Assembly (NCBI GenBank): GCA_023442495.1
Contig: JAEZZB010000063.1
Span: 1 to 8,636, forward strand
Direction of reading: 5' to 3'
Length of the DNA stretch: 8,636 bases
DNA from: Bacillota bacterium
GTDB lineage: Bacteria; Bacillota; Clostridia; Tissierellales; Peptoniphilaceae
The first letter of the stretch is position 1, and every line of letters begins with the position of its first letter. A program made the translations under genes and the position numbers. Positions 1-5,309 of this stretch are shown in pieces. The notes under the pieces are model-generated. The model did no database searches, had not been told where the DNA came from, and saw only the letters and a list, made by a program, of their open reading frames with translations.

Positions 1-724
1 TAAGTAAAGCATTGAGCAGAGAAGATTTTCCTACATTTGGCTTACCTATAATAGCTGTTTTGATGCCTTCTTTTAATATACGCCCTTTATTTGAAGAATT
101 AATTAATTCATTTAAATCAGAAAGAATGACATCTGATTTTTCATATAGAGGTTCTAATGGTAAATCATCTTCATAGTCTTCCATAAAATTAATTGAAAAT
201 TCTACTCTTGCCATTAAATCAAGCATTTTTGTCTTTATCTCTTTTACTTTTGAGGAAACTGAACCCTTTAATTGAAGCAGGGAAGCTTCATATGCTTTTT
301 CTGTTTTTGCATCAATCAGATCAATTATTGATTCTGCTTGTGAAAGATCCAGTCTACCATTTAAAAATGCTCTTTTTGTAAATTCTCCTCTTTCTGCAAT
401 AGATGCACCATTTTTAAGAAGGAGATTTAAGACTTTTTTTACAGCTATAAATCCACCATGGCAATAAATTTCTACTATATCTTCTTTTGTGTATGTTTTT
501 GGTCCTTTCATATATGCTAAAAGAACTTCATCAATCATTTCGTCATTATCAAAAATATATCCATATTTAAGTTTTCTATTTTCGAAATTTTCTACTTCCT
601 CTTTTTTAAAATCCTTGAAAACTTTTTTTGCTATTTCTAGTGAATTGTCCCCAGACATACGCACTATTCCTATTCCCGCTTCGCCAACAGCTGTTGAAAT
701 AGCGGCAATTGTTCTATCTGACAT
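1..724 (-). CDS. mnmE: MnmE (TrmE), tRNA modification GTPase; 3' end outside the window
   Basis: MnmE works with MnmG to install the (carboxymethyl)aminomethyl group at the 5-position of wobble uridine in certain tRNAs, using a methylene-tetrahydrofolate-derived carbon and GTP hydrolysis. I translated 241 codons from the ATG at 724-722; the gene then leaves the window's left edge. The start MSDRTIAAISTAVGEAGIGI is typical of the N-terminal folate-binding domain. GGFIAVKKVL (about 90-99) and AERGEFTKRAFLNGRLDLSQ (about 110-129) are strongly family-like, and a helical domain follows. The G-domain P-loop GKPNVGKS is at residues 227-234. The remaining G motifs and the C-terminal FCIGK-type cysteine motif of the roughly 455-residue family are beyond the edge, so function cannot be fully verified. 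A Shine-Dalgarno AAAGGA lies 6 nt before the ATG. It follows jag on the same strand, but a terminator intervenes. Identification is confident. Confidence 0.96.
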   Translation of the reverse strand, partial: MSDRTIAAISTAVGEAGIGIVRMSGDNSLEIAKKVFKDFKKEEVENFENRKLKYGYIFDNDEMIDEVLLAYMKGPKTYTKEDIVEIYCHGGFIAVKKVLNLLLKNGASIAERGEFTKRAFLNGRLDLSQAESIIDLIDAKTEKAYEASLLQLKGSVSSKVKEIKTKMLDLMARVEFSINFMEDYEDDLPLEPLYEKSDVILSDLNELINSSNKGRILKEGIKTAIIGKPNVGKSSLLNALL

Positions 725-764
725 AATTTTTCCTTTCATTTTTTTATGGATATAGCAATATATT

Positions 765-797
765 AAAAATCCCCATATGAGATTACTCACAGGGGAT
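765..797 (-). terminator. Rho-independent terminator after jag
   Basis: Read on the minus strand, ATCCCC (797-792) pairs with GGGGAT (774-769). Inside it TGTGAG (791-786) pairs with CTCATA (781-776), including one G·U pair. This gives a 12-bp stem with a single bulged base (775) and a TAAT loop. The stem runs straight into TTTT (768-765). No U-tract lies on the other side, so it works only in the minus direction. It should end the rpmH–jag transcript 5 nt after the jag stop. mnmE starts 41 nt later, so either some transcripts read through or mnmE has its own promoter; I see no convincing promoter in the gap. Confidence 0.8.
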
Positions 798-802
798 AAT
801 TA

Positions 803-1864
803 TTAGTTAAATCCTTTATATTTTACAATAACTTTTCTACTTGGGAATTTTCCTGTTGAAACAGTTTCGATTTCCTTGTAGTCTTGTAATGCAAAATGTA
901 CAATTCTTCTTTCATAAGAATTCATAGGTTTCAAAGCAATTGATTTCTTTGTCTTAAGCACTTTGTAAGCAACTCTTTGTGCATTTGATTCAATAGCTTT
1001 CTTTCTTCTATTTCTGTATTCTCCTGCATTAAGAGTAATCCTTAGGAATTTTGAAGTATTTCTATTTGCTAATAAACTTAAAATATATTGAACTGCATTT
1101 AATGTTTCACCCTTACTTCCGATAATAATTCCTGTATCATTTTCAGAAATATCTTCTAAATTAAAGTTTATCACATTATCATTGTGAGTTTCGTATGAAA
1201 CTTTAGTTTCAATATGCATTTTGATTAGTAAATCTTCTAATATTTTCTTTGCTTTTTCAGCTGCTTGTTTTATATCATCTTCATCAGTAATAGAACAAGC
1301 TTCACCAGAAAATTGTAAATCTCTTGTATTTACAAGATTTTGATCAGAGGTATAAGATTCAAAATCTTCTTCTCTTTTATTTTCGAATTCTTCCGATATA
1401 GCAAATTCTTCTGAATTTTCTGCTTCTTCGATAAATTCAGGAGTATATCCATCTTCATATAAATCATCTGTTTCATTAGTATTTTCTTCTAAATCTTCTT
1501 CATCTTCATCATTTAAAATTACTTCTTCTTCAACAAATAATTCTTCTTTGTCTAAATCGAATTCTTCATCTTGCATTCTATTGAATTTATCTTCAATTTC
1601 TTCATCAAAATCAAATTCTTCAACAGTATCTTCGGTAGTAATATCAAGACTTGTTTCAGCAAATATCTCATCTAAATTGATTTTCATTTTTGCTTTTTCT
1701 TTAACTTTAACCATTGCATCATTACCACCAAATAAGCCAAATACAGCTTTTGTTGGTTCTTGCATTACTTCAAATTCTATTTCATCTCTTGTAAGACCTA
1801 ATTCTTTAATACCTAATTCTATAGCTTCTTCTATTGTTTTAGCTGATTTAATTACATATCTCAT
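803..1864 (-). CDS. jag: Jag / KhpB (EloR family) RNA-binding protein
   Basis: This is the SpoIIIJ-associated protein, an RNA-binding KH–R3H protein. In streptococci and lactobacilli it pairs with KhpA to control cell elongation and division and several mRNAs. Its gene nearly always follows yidC. The 353-residue product has a Jag_N domain (1-53, with TIEEAIELGIKELG and a VFGLFGG-like turn). A very acidic linker spans about 62-195. The KH domain spans about 200-280, with its GxxG loop GSKG at 249-252. The R3H domain (about 283-353) carries Arg319-xxx-His323 in YERRIVH. B. subtilis Jag is only about 208 residues; the extra length here is the linker, with about 50 Asp/Glu against 6 Lys/Arg between residues 61 and 170. 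The start is 2 nt after the yidC stop. Its SD (AGGGG) lies inside the yidC 3' end, which suggests translational coupling. Cytoplasmic; no membrane segment seen. Confidence 0.95.
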   Translation of the reverse strand: MRYVIKSAKTIEEAIELGIKELGLTRDEIEFEVMQEPTKAVFGLFGGNDAMVKVKEKAKMKINLDEIFAETSLDITTEDTVEEFDFDEEIEDKFNRMQDEEFDLDKEELFVEEEVILNDEDEEDLEENTNETDDLYEDGYTPEFIEEAENSEEFAISEEFENKREEDFESYTSDQNLVNTRDLQFSGEACSITDEDDIKQAAEKAKKILEDLLIKMHIETKVSYETHNDNVINFNLEDISENDTGIIIGSKGETLNAVQYILSLLANRNTSKFLRITLNAGEYRNRRKKAIESNAQRVAYKVLKTKKSIALKPMNSYERRIVHFALQDYKEIETVSTGKFPSRKVIVKYKGFN

Positions 1865-1866
1865 TA

Positions 1867-2565
1867 CTAACCCCTATCCTTACCTAATCTAAATAGCTTT
1901 GCACCAAGTCTTATAATTATTTCTATGACATTACCTGTAGCCCAATATAGCACTAAACCTGCTGGTAATGTTCTAAATATAAAGAAGAACATGATTGGCA
2001 TAATATACATCATTGTCATCATACTATTTCCAGCACTACCTGCCGCTTGCATAGTGTTTCTATTTAGGTATTGGAATCCTAATTGAGATAATGAGTTAAT
2101 TAATGGTAAAGCGAATCCTGTTGGATCTGCTAAAGCTAAGTCTGGTACCCACAAGAAAGATCTAGAAATATTTTCATATCCTTCTAAGTAATTTTGTGGA
2201 TTTCTGATAACATTATAAAGTGCAAAAATTATTACCATTTGAATAATAAATGTTAAACAACCAGCACCGGTATTTTGCATCATTTTGTGTTCCTTTTGGA
2301 ACTCCATCATTTTTTGTTGATATATTTGTTTATCATAGCCATACTTCTTTTGTAATCTTTCAAGTTCTGGCTGTAATTCTTTTTGTTTTTCAGCATTTTT
2401 TGCATTTTTTATTGTGAATGGAATCGTGATTAATTTATAAATCAATCCCATTACTATTAATGTCAATGCATAATTAGATAATGTAGCTGATTCAATACCA
2501 AAAGAATTAATAGTATTGTAGATTACCTTAAATAAGTTACCTAATAATTTATCTAAAAATTGCAC
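1867..2565 (-). CDS. yidC: YidC/Oxa1/SpoIIIJ membrane protein insertase
   Basis: YidC inserts and folds integral membrane proteins, alone or with SecYEG. The 232-residue product shows the Gram-positive Oxa1 pattern. The first conserved membrane helix is about 33-52 (ALTLIVMGLIYKLITIPF), and a charged cytoplasmic helical hairpin spans about 54-98. Further membrane segments lie at about 102-121, 150-166 and 183-215. Family landmarks FLWVPDL (137-143) and LPAGLVLYWATGN (200-212) are present. Lys44 aligns with the catalytically important groove Arg (Arg73 of SpoIIIJ). No N-terminal lipobox cysteine or classical signal peptide is present, unlike B. subtilis SpoIIIJ/YqjG. The start is GTG (2565-2563): a strong AGGAGG (2575-2570) lies 4 nt upstream, and no ATG is available in frame nearby. 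That SD overlaps the yidD stop codon, a sign of coupling. Confidence 0.96.
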   Translation of the reverse strand: MQFLDKLLGNLFKVIYNTINSFGIESATLSNYALTLIVMGLIYKLITIPFTIKNAKNAEKQKELQPELERLQKKYGYDKQIYQQKMMEFQKEHKMMQNTGAGCLTFIIQMVIIFALYNVIRNPQNYLEGYENISRSFLWVPDLALADPTGFALPLINSLSQLGFQYLNRNTMQAAGSAGNSMMTMMYIMPIMFFFIFRTLPAGLVLYWATGNVIEIIIRLGAKLFRLGKDRG

Positions 2566-2573
2566 GTTCCCTC

Positions 2574-2786
2574 CTATTTTAATGGATCGTAGCCACCCTT
2601 ATTAAAAGGGTTGCATCTTAAAATTCTCCAAATACTCAAATATGTAGCCTTAAAAAAATTATATTTCTGATAAGCCTCAATTGAGTATTGAGAACATGTA
2701 GGGGTGAATCTACATTTATTACGGCCAAATAATTGTGAAATATTCTTTCTGTAAAAATTAATAATACTTATCATTAACTTATTCAT
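2574..2786 (-). CDS. yidD: YidD, membrane protein insertion efficiency factor
   Basis: YidD is a small membrane-associated protein reported to improve YidC-dependent insertion in E. coli; its mechanism is not settled. The 70-residue product has an amphipathic N-terminal helix (about 1-18). The family signature follows: CRFTPTCSQYSIEAYQKY (25-42), WRILRCNPFNKGGYDPLK (53-70) and conserved Cys25, Cys31 and Cys58. Length is normal for the family (about 70-85). Its ATG lies inside the end of rnpA: the two frames overlap by 8 nt (2779-2786). No strong SD precedes it, so re-initiation after rnpA termination is likely. The internal Met5 also lacks an SD. It sits directly before yidC, the expected functional neighbour. 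Confidence 0.95.
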   Translation of the reverse strand: MNKLMISIINFYRKNISQLFGRNKCRFTPTCSQYSIEAYQKYNFFKATYLSIWRILRCNPFNKGGYDPLK

Positions 2787-3117
2787 CTATATGCTTTTTA
2801 CTTATAGCGATTACATGCTTTAAAGACTGTTCTAAATCTTTATAGTCCATATCTATTGTCTGAAAATTAGGCGCTATAATATAATCTTTATTTTCGAATA
2901 TATCTATATTCAATCGAATGATTTCTTTAAGTCTTCGTCTTATTTTATTTCTCTTATTTGCTTTGCCGTATTTACGTGTAACTGTAAAGCCAAAACGAGG
3001 ATATTTTCTGCCACTATCGGCCACTAATACTCTAAAATCTCTATTATAGAATCTCTTTGACCTTTTATACAATCTATTAAATTCTTGATTTTTTTTTATC
3101 CTATTTTGTGCTTCCAT
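2779..3117 (-). CDS. rnpA: Ribonuclease P protein component
   Basis: RnpA is the protein subunit of RNase P. It binds the catalytic RNA and the 5' leader of pre-tRNA and supports leader cleavage. The product is 112 residues, normal length. It begins MEAQNRIKKNQEFNRLYKR, which fits the family start (NRIKKNxEF). A conserved FGFTVTRKYGKANKRN stretch (42-57) leads into the basic helix RNKIRRRLKEIIR (56-68), which corresponds to the RNR motif that contacts the catalytic RNA. The RNA gene (rnpB) is not in the window. The start lies 16 nt after the rpmH stop, with a GGTG SD-like element 5 nt upstream. Co-transcription with rpmH is near universal in bacteria and the spacing here agrees. Confidence 0.97.
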   Translation of the reverse strand: MEAQNRIKKNQEFNRLYKRSKRFYNRDFRVLVADSGRKYPRFGFTVTRKYGKANKRNKIRRRLKEIIRLNIDIFENKDYIIAPNFQTIDMDYKDLEQSLKHVIAISKKHIDE

Positions 3118-3133
3118 TAATTCACCAAATAGA

Positions 3134-3268
3134 CTATGCTGATAATCTCTTTCTACCTTTTCTTCTTCTAGCCTTTAATACCCTTCTACCACCAGGTGTA
3201 GTCATTCTATTTCTGAATCCGTGTTTCTTTGATTTTCTTCTATTGTTTGGTTGAAATGTTCTTTTCAT
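3134..3268 (-). CDS. rpmH: 50S ribosomal protein bL34
   Basis: bL34 is a very small basic protein of the large ribosomal subunit. I translated 44 codons plus TAG. The product begins MKRTFQPNNRRKSKKHGFRN and ends RRRKGRKRLSA. About half of its residues are Arg or Lys, and the family core MTTPGGRRVLKARRRKGR is complete. A canonical AGGAGG (3278-3273) sits 4 nt before the ATG. It is the first gene of the leftward operon, behind a near-consensus promoter, consistent with its high expression demand. Its position immediately left of oriC, divergent from dnaA, is the conserved arrangement in most bacteria. Confidence 0.98.
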   Translation of the reverse strand: MKRTFQPNNRRKSKKHGFRNRMTTPGGRRVLKARRRKGRKRLSA

Positions 3269-3332
3269 CGTTCCTCCTAATTTGTTTTATTTTAAAATTT
3301 GCATAACAATTCATGATAAAATGCTATTTTCA

Positions 3333-3361
3333 ATTATAGATTTTTTACCTTTAGTTGTCAA
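3333..3361 (-). promoter_or_regulatory. Sigma-A promoter of the rpmH–rnpA–yidD–yidC–jag operon
   Basis: On the minus strand, consensus TTGACA (3361-3356) is separated by exactly 17 nt from consensus TATAAT (3338-3333). Transcription should begin near 3326, giving a leader of about 58 nt before the rpmH ATG. A full match at both hexamers with optimal spacing is unusual even in A/T-rich DNA and fits a strongly expressed ribosomal protein gene. The start point is inferred. Confidence 0.85.
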
Positions 3362-3402
3362 GTTTATGACCTATTTTCTCTAGTATTTATAAAACTTGAT
3401 AA

Positions 3403-3428
3403 TGTGGATATTTTATGATTGTGGATAA
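3403..3428 (-). promoter_or_regulatory. DnaA-box pair (left cluster)
   Basis: There are two boxes on the minus strand, with starts 17 bp apart. 3420-3428 reads TTATCCACA exactly; 3403-3411 reads ATATCCACA, one mismatch at position 1. They lie between the rpmH promoter and the extended -10 promoter at 3440-3468, close enough for bound DnaA to influence either one. Confidence 0.8.
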
Positions 3429-3439
3429 CTTTAGTTTTT

Positions 3440-3468
3440 TTGTATTTTTTACTATTTATTGATATAAT
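3440..3468 (+). promoter_or_regulatory. Candidate distal dnaA promoter with extended -10
   Basis: TTGTAT (3440-3445) is followed after 17 nt by TATAAT (3463-3468), preceded by TGA to give an extended -10 (TGATATAAT). The hexamers score well, but it lies about 225 nt from the dnaA start codon, implying a long leader that spans several DnaA boxes. An exact DnaA box ends 11 nt upstream of the -35. In such A/T-rich DNA, chance matches are a real risk. Confidence 0.5.
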
Positions 3469-3531
3469 ATGTTAGTAATTATTAGAGTTATACAATATAT
3501 TTATCATAGTTATTAACATTTGTTAGTTAAT

Positions 3532-3540
3532 TGTGGATAT
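3532..3540 (-). promoter_or_regulatory. Single DnaA box, one mismatch
   Basis: The minus strand reads ATATCCACA, the same position-1 variant as 3403-3411 and 5210-5218. It stands alone in the middle of the intergenic region, downstream of the distal dnaA promoter. Confidence 0.6.
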
Positions 3541-3584
3541 TTTTATTTCAATACTTCTTTAAATATTGATTTTAACTAGATTTT

Positions 3585-3609
3585 TTGTCCACAATAAAAA
3601 TTATCCACA
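3585..3609 (+). promoter_or_regulatory. DnaA-box pair (right cluster)
   Basis: TTGTCCACA (3585-3593, one mismatch at position 3) and exact TTATCCACA (3601-3609) lie on the plus strand with starts 16 bp apart. The pair mirrors the minus-strand pair at 3403-3428, giving two outward-facing pairs about 160 bp apart. Confidence 0.78.
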
Positions 3610-3621
3610 AATTATATTTTT

Positions 3622-3650
3622 TTGTTGATATTAATCATACAATATATAAA
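3622..3650 (+). promoter_or_regulatory. Candidate proximal dnaA promoter
   Basis: TTGTTG (3622-3627), a 17-nt spacer and TATAAA (3645-3650) lie about 69 nt before the dnaA start codon. DnaA boxes lie on both sides (3601-3609 upstream, 3687-3695 downstream), which would fit autorepression. The -35 is weak, so this is a tentative call. Confidence 0.4.
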
Positions 3651-3686
3651 TTTATTGGAATTCCTTAACTTTCAATAATTATATAC

Positions 3687-3695
3687 TGTGAATAA
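3687..3695 (-). promoter_or_regulatory. DnaA box in the dnaA leader
   Basis: The minus strand reads TTATTCACA, which fits TTATNCACA. It lies 13 nt before the dnaA SD, so it would be transcribed into the leader. It is the box best placed to block elongation or initiation of dnaA transcription. Confidence 0.6.
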
Positions 3696-3708
3696 ATATG
3701 TTGATAAG

Positions 3709-3714
3709 AGGAGG
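3709..3714 (+). promoter_or_regulatory. dnaA ribosome binding site, deciding the start codon
   Basis: A perfect AGGAGG ends 4 nt before the ATG at 3719. A frame-compatible upstream ATG (3698) would place this SD inside the coding region and has no SD of its own. 3719 is therefore preferred. Confidence 0.88.
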
Positions 3715-3718
3715 AGAA

Positions 3719-5158
3719 ATGCAAGATTTAAATCATCTATGGGAAACTGTTAAAAGCAAAATTTTCCTAGAAATGATTGAAGTTCATTACAATACATGGA
3801 TTAAACCATTAATTCCTCTAAAAATAAAAGGAAATACTGTATATCTATATTCAAATGTTGGTTTTGTCAGTAAAATTGTCAATGATAAATACAAGGATAC
3901 GATTAAAGAAAAATTTGAAAATATCCTGAATTCATCAATAAATGTAGTTATACTAAGTCCTAACGATGATTTGTTAAGAGAATTACAAAATGAGTCAGAT
4001 GATAAAAATGAAAATGTAGGCCAATTAGAAATGGGATATTATGGGGCAATAGATGTCACAAAAACTATAATTGAAAAACCTACACCAAAAACTTATCTTT
4101 ATAAAGATACTTTGAATAAAAAACATACATTTTCAAACTTTGTAAAAGGTAAATCAAATGATTTAGCACTTGCAATAGCATTAAATGTTGCTGAAAACCC
4201 TGGAACCATGTATAATCCGTATTTCATATATGGAAGTTCAGGACTTGGTAAAACTCACTTAATGCAGGCTATAGGAAATAAAATTCTAGAAAATAATCCT
4301 AGTAAAAAAGTTATCTATATTACTTCCGAAAATTTCATGAATGAATTTATTCAAACTATTACTGACAGCAAAAACTCTGTTACAAATTCAAAGATTTTTA
4401 GAGATAAATATCGAAACTGCGATGTACTCATGATAGATGACATTCAATTCATTTCTGGTAAAGAAAGTACACAAGAAGAAATTTTCCACACTTTCAATTC
4501 ATTGCAGGAAGCTAAAAAACAGATTATTTTTACATCAGATAAAAAACCTGAAGAGATAAAAGGCTTAGAAGACAGACTAGTTACAAGGTTTAGTGGGGGA
4601 ATGATAGCTGATATACAAAAACCAGATTTTGAAACAAGAGTAGCTATATTAAATCACAAAGTTAATATGGATAGATATAAAGTTCCAAATTCAGTTATAG
4701 AGTTTATAGCAGAAAATATAACTTCTAATATAAGAAATTTAGAAGGGGCAATACTAAAAGTTATGGCTTTTTACAATTTGCAAAAGCAAAGAAGTGATTT
4801 TCCAATAAGCGACGATGAATTTTTAGAAATAGCTAAACAAGCACTCGCTATTGAAGAAAAAAAGAAAAAGCCAATCACTCTAGAATCCATTAAGCAGGTA
4901 GTTGCAAATTATTATGGTTTGGAACCAAATGATTTGATTGTACAAAATAGACAGAAATCTGTATCTGATCCAAGACAAATAGCAATGTATCTTTCAAGAA
5001 AATATACATCAGCATCACTTGTAAAGATTGCCAATTCTTTCGAAAGAGATCATGCAACTGTACTTTATGGATTTGAAAAAATAAACAAACTAATTAAGAC
5101 AGATTTAGCTACTAAAAAAGAAATAGAAAATATTATTGCTATATTAAATGAAAATTAA
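3719..5158 (+). CDS. dnaA: Chromosomal replication initiator protein DnaA
   Basis: DnaA is an AAA+ ATPase that binds DnaA boxes, forms a filament at oriC, melts the unwinding element and recruits the helicase. From the preferred ATG the product is 479 residues. Domain I is about 1-80 (starting MQDLNHLWETVKSKIF), and a short variable domain II reaches about 130. AAA+ domain III carries Walker A GSSGLGKT (172-179), Walker B VLMIDDIQ (236-243), sensor I IIFTSDKKPEE (269-279) and box VII GLEDRLVTRF with arginine finger about Arg290. Sensor II is NIRNLEG with Arg339. Domain IV contains SDPRQIAMYLSRKYT (416-430) and the DNA-recognition segment SFERDHATVLYG (440-451). The latter lacks one residue relative to the usual FGGRDHTTV and has Ala where E. 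coli has Thr435. The rest is intact and normal length. It is flanked by box clusters on both sides, so autoregulation is likely. Confidence 0.98.
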   Translation: MQDLNHLWETVKSKIFLEMIEVHYNTWIKPLIPLKIKGNTVYLYSNVGFVSKIVNDKYKDTIKEKFENILNSSINVVILSPNDDLLRELQNESDDKNENVGQLEMGYYGAIDVTKTIIEKPTPKTYLYKDTLNKKHTFSNFVKGKSNDLALAIALNVAENPGTMYNPYFIYGSSGLGKTHLMQAIGNKILENNPSKKVIYITSENFMNEFIQTITDSKNSVTNSKIFRDKYRNCDVLMIDDIQFISGKESTQEEIFHTFNSLQEAKKQIIFTSDKKPEEIKGLEDRLVTRFSGGMIADIQKPDFETRVAILNHKVNMDRYKVPNSVIEFIAENITSNIRNLEGAILKVMAFYNLQKQRSDFPISDDEFLEIAKQALAIEEKKKKPITLESIKQVVANYYGLEPNDLIVQNRQKSVSDPRQIAMYLSRKYTSASLVKIANSFERDHATVLYGFEKINKLIKTDLATKKEIENIIAILNEN

Positions 5159-5197
5159 TGTTAATAAATTAAGATAATTATTTTTATTATGTGAGAG

Positions 5198-5218
5198 TTA
5201 TTCACATAGATATCCACA
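5198..5218 (+). promoter_or_regulatory. DnaA-box pair of the unwinding half
   Basis: TTATTCACA (5198-5206, fits TTATNCACA) and ATATCCACA (5210-5218, one mismatch) lie on the plus strand with starts 12 bp apart. Both point toward the trio element downstream. Neither is an exact TTATCCACA. Confidence 0.75.
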
Positions 5219-5272
5219 TAGTTTTTCAAGGATTTTTAATCTAATATAAACTTATAAACATATAAACAGTCC

Positions 5273-5290
5273 TTACTACTATTATTACTA
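5273..5290 (+). promoter_or_regulatory. DnaA-trio element
   Basis: There are six uninterrupted in-register triplets, TTA-CTA-CTA-TTA-TTA-CTA. Their complement reads as repeated 3'-(G/A)AT-5', the trio motif through which DnaA engages single-stranded origin DNA in B. subtilis and relatives. It is preceded by a small G/C-containing patch (CAGTCC, 5267-5272) and followed directly by the A/T tract. Six perfect units in the right place make chance unlikely. Confidence 0.82.
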
Positions 5291-5309
5291 AATTTAAAAT
5301 ATATATATA
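5291..5309. other. A/T-only tract, probable DNA unwinding element
   Basis: Nineteen consecutive A/T base pairs, ending in an alternating ATATATAT run, follow the trio. This should be the easiest stretch to melt. It abuts and partly shares bases with the dnaN SD (AGGAG, 5309-5313), so origin melting and dnaN translation initiation use adjacent DNA. The functional assignment is inferred from position and composition. Confidence 0.6.

Larger units (their letters stand above)
3269..3718. other. oriC part 1: rpmH–dnaA intergenic region with DnaA-box cluster
   Basis: This is a 450-bp gene-free, extremely A/T-rich stretch between divergent rpmH and dnaA. It contains six DnaA-box-like 9-mers. Two (3420-3428 minus, 3601-3609 plus) are exact TTATCCACA; four differ at one position, one of them (3687-3695) within the degenerate TTATNCACA consensus. 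It also holds the rpmH promoter and two candidate dnaA promoters. In Bacillota, boxes here form the upstream half of a bipartite origin and also serve dnaA autoregulation; assigning those roles here is inference. No protein gene or structured RNA was recognised. Confidence 0.85.

Noticed and set aside
193..755. Plus-strand open frames at 193-381 and 489-755
   Set aside because: They are antisense to mnmE, whose minus-strand translation matches the family along its whole length. The products are low-complexity Leu/Ser-rich with no SD or recognisable domain.
1548..1892. Plus-strand open frame (114 codons, Ser-rich)
   Set aside because: It is the complement of the acidic, GAA/GAT-rich part of jag. 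The Ser/Ile/Leu-rich composition is what reading that tract backwards produces.
3281..3326. Minus-strand mini-ORF (ATG-CAA-ATT-TTA-AAA-TAA) in the rpmH leader
   Set aside because: It has no SD, only five codons, and lies in a very A/T-rich leader where such strings arise by chance.
3472..3489. Possible minus-strand DnaA-trio next to the box at 3532
   Set aside because: Only two consecutive units (TTA-CTA) stay in register, far weaker than the six at 5273-5290 and not distinguishable from background.
3657..3664. GGAATTCC palindrome near the dnaA promoter
   Set aside because: It is a perfect 8-bp palindrome, but arms of four bases with no extension are too short to call an operator.
3698..3721. 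Upstream ATG at 3698 as dnaA start
   Set aside because: It would add seven residues encoded by the SD itself and has no SD of its own; the ATG at 3719 has AGGAGG 4 nt before it and gives a normal DnaA N-terminus.
4482..4490. TTTTCCACA inside dnaA, one mismatch to a DnaA box
   Set aside because: It is an isolated site in coding sequence, not part of a cluster; single-mismatch 9-mers are expected by chance in several kb.
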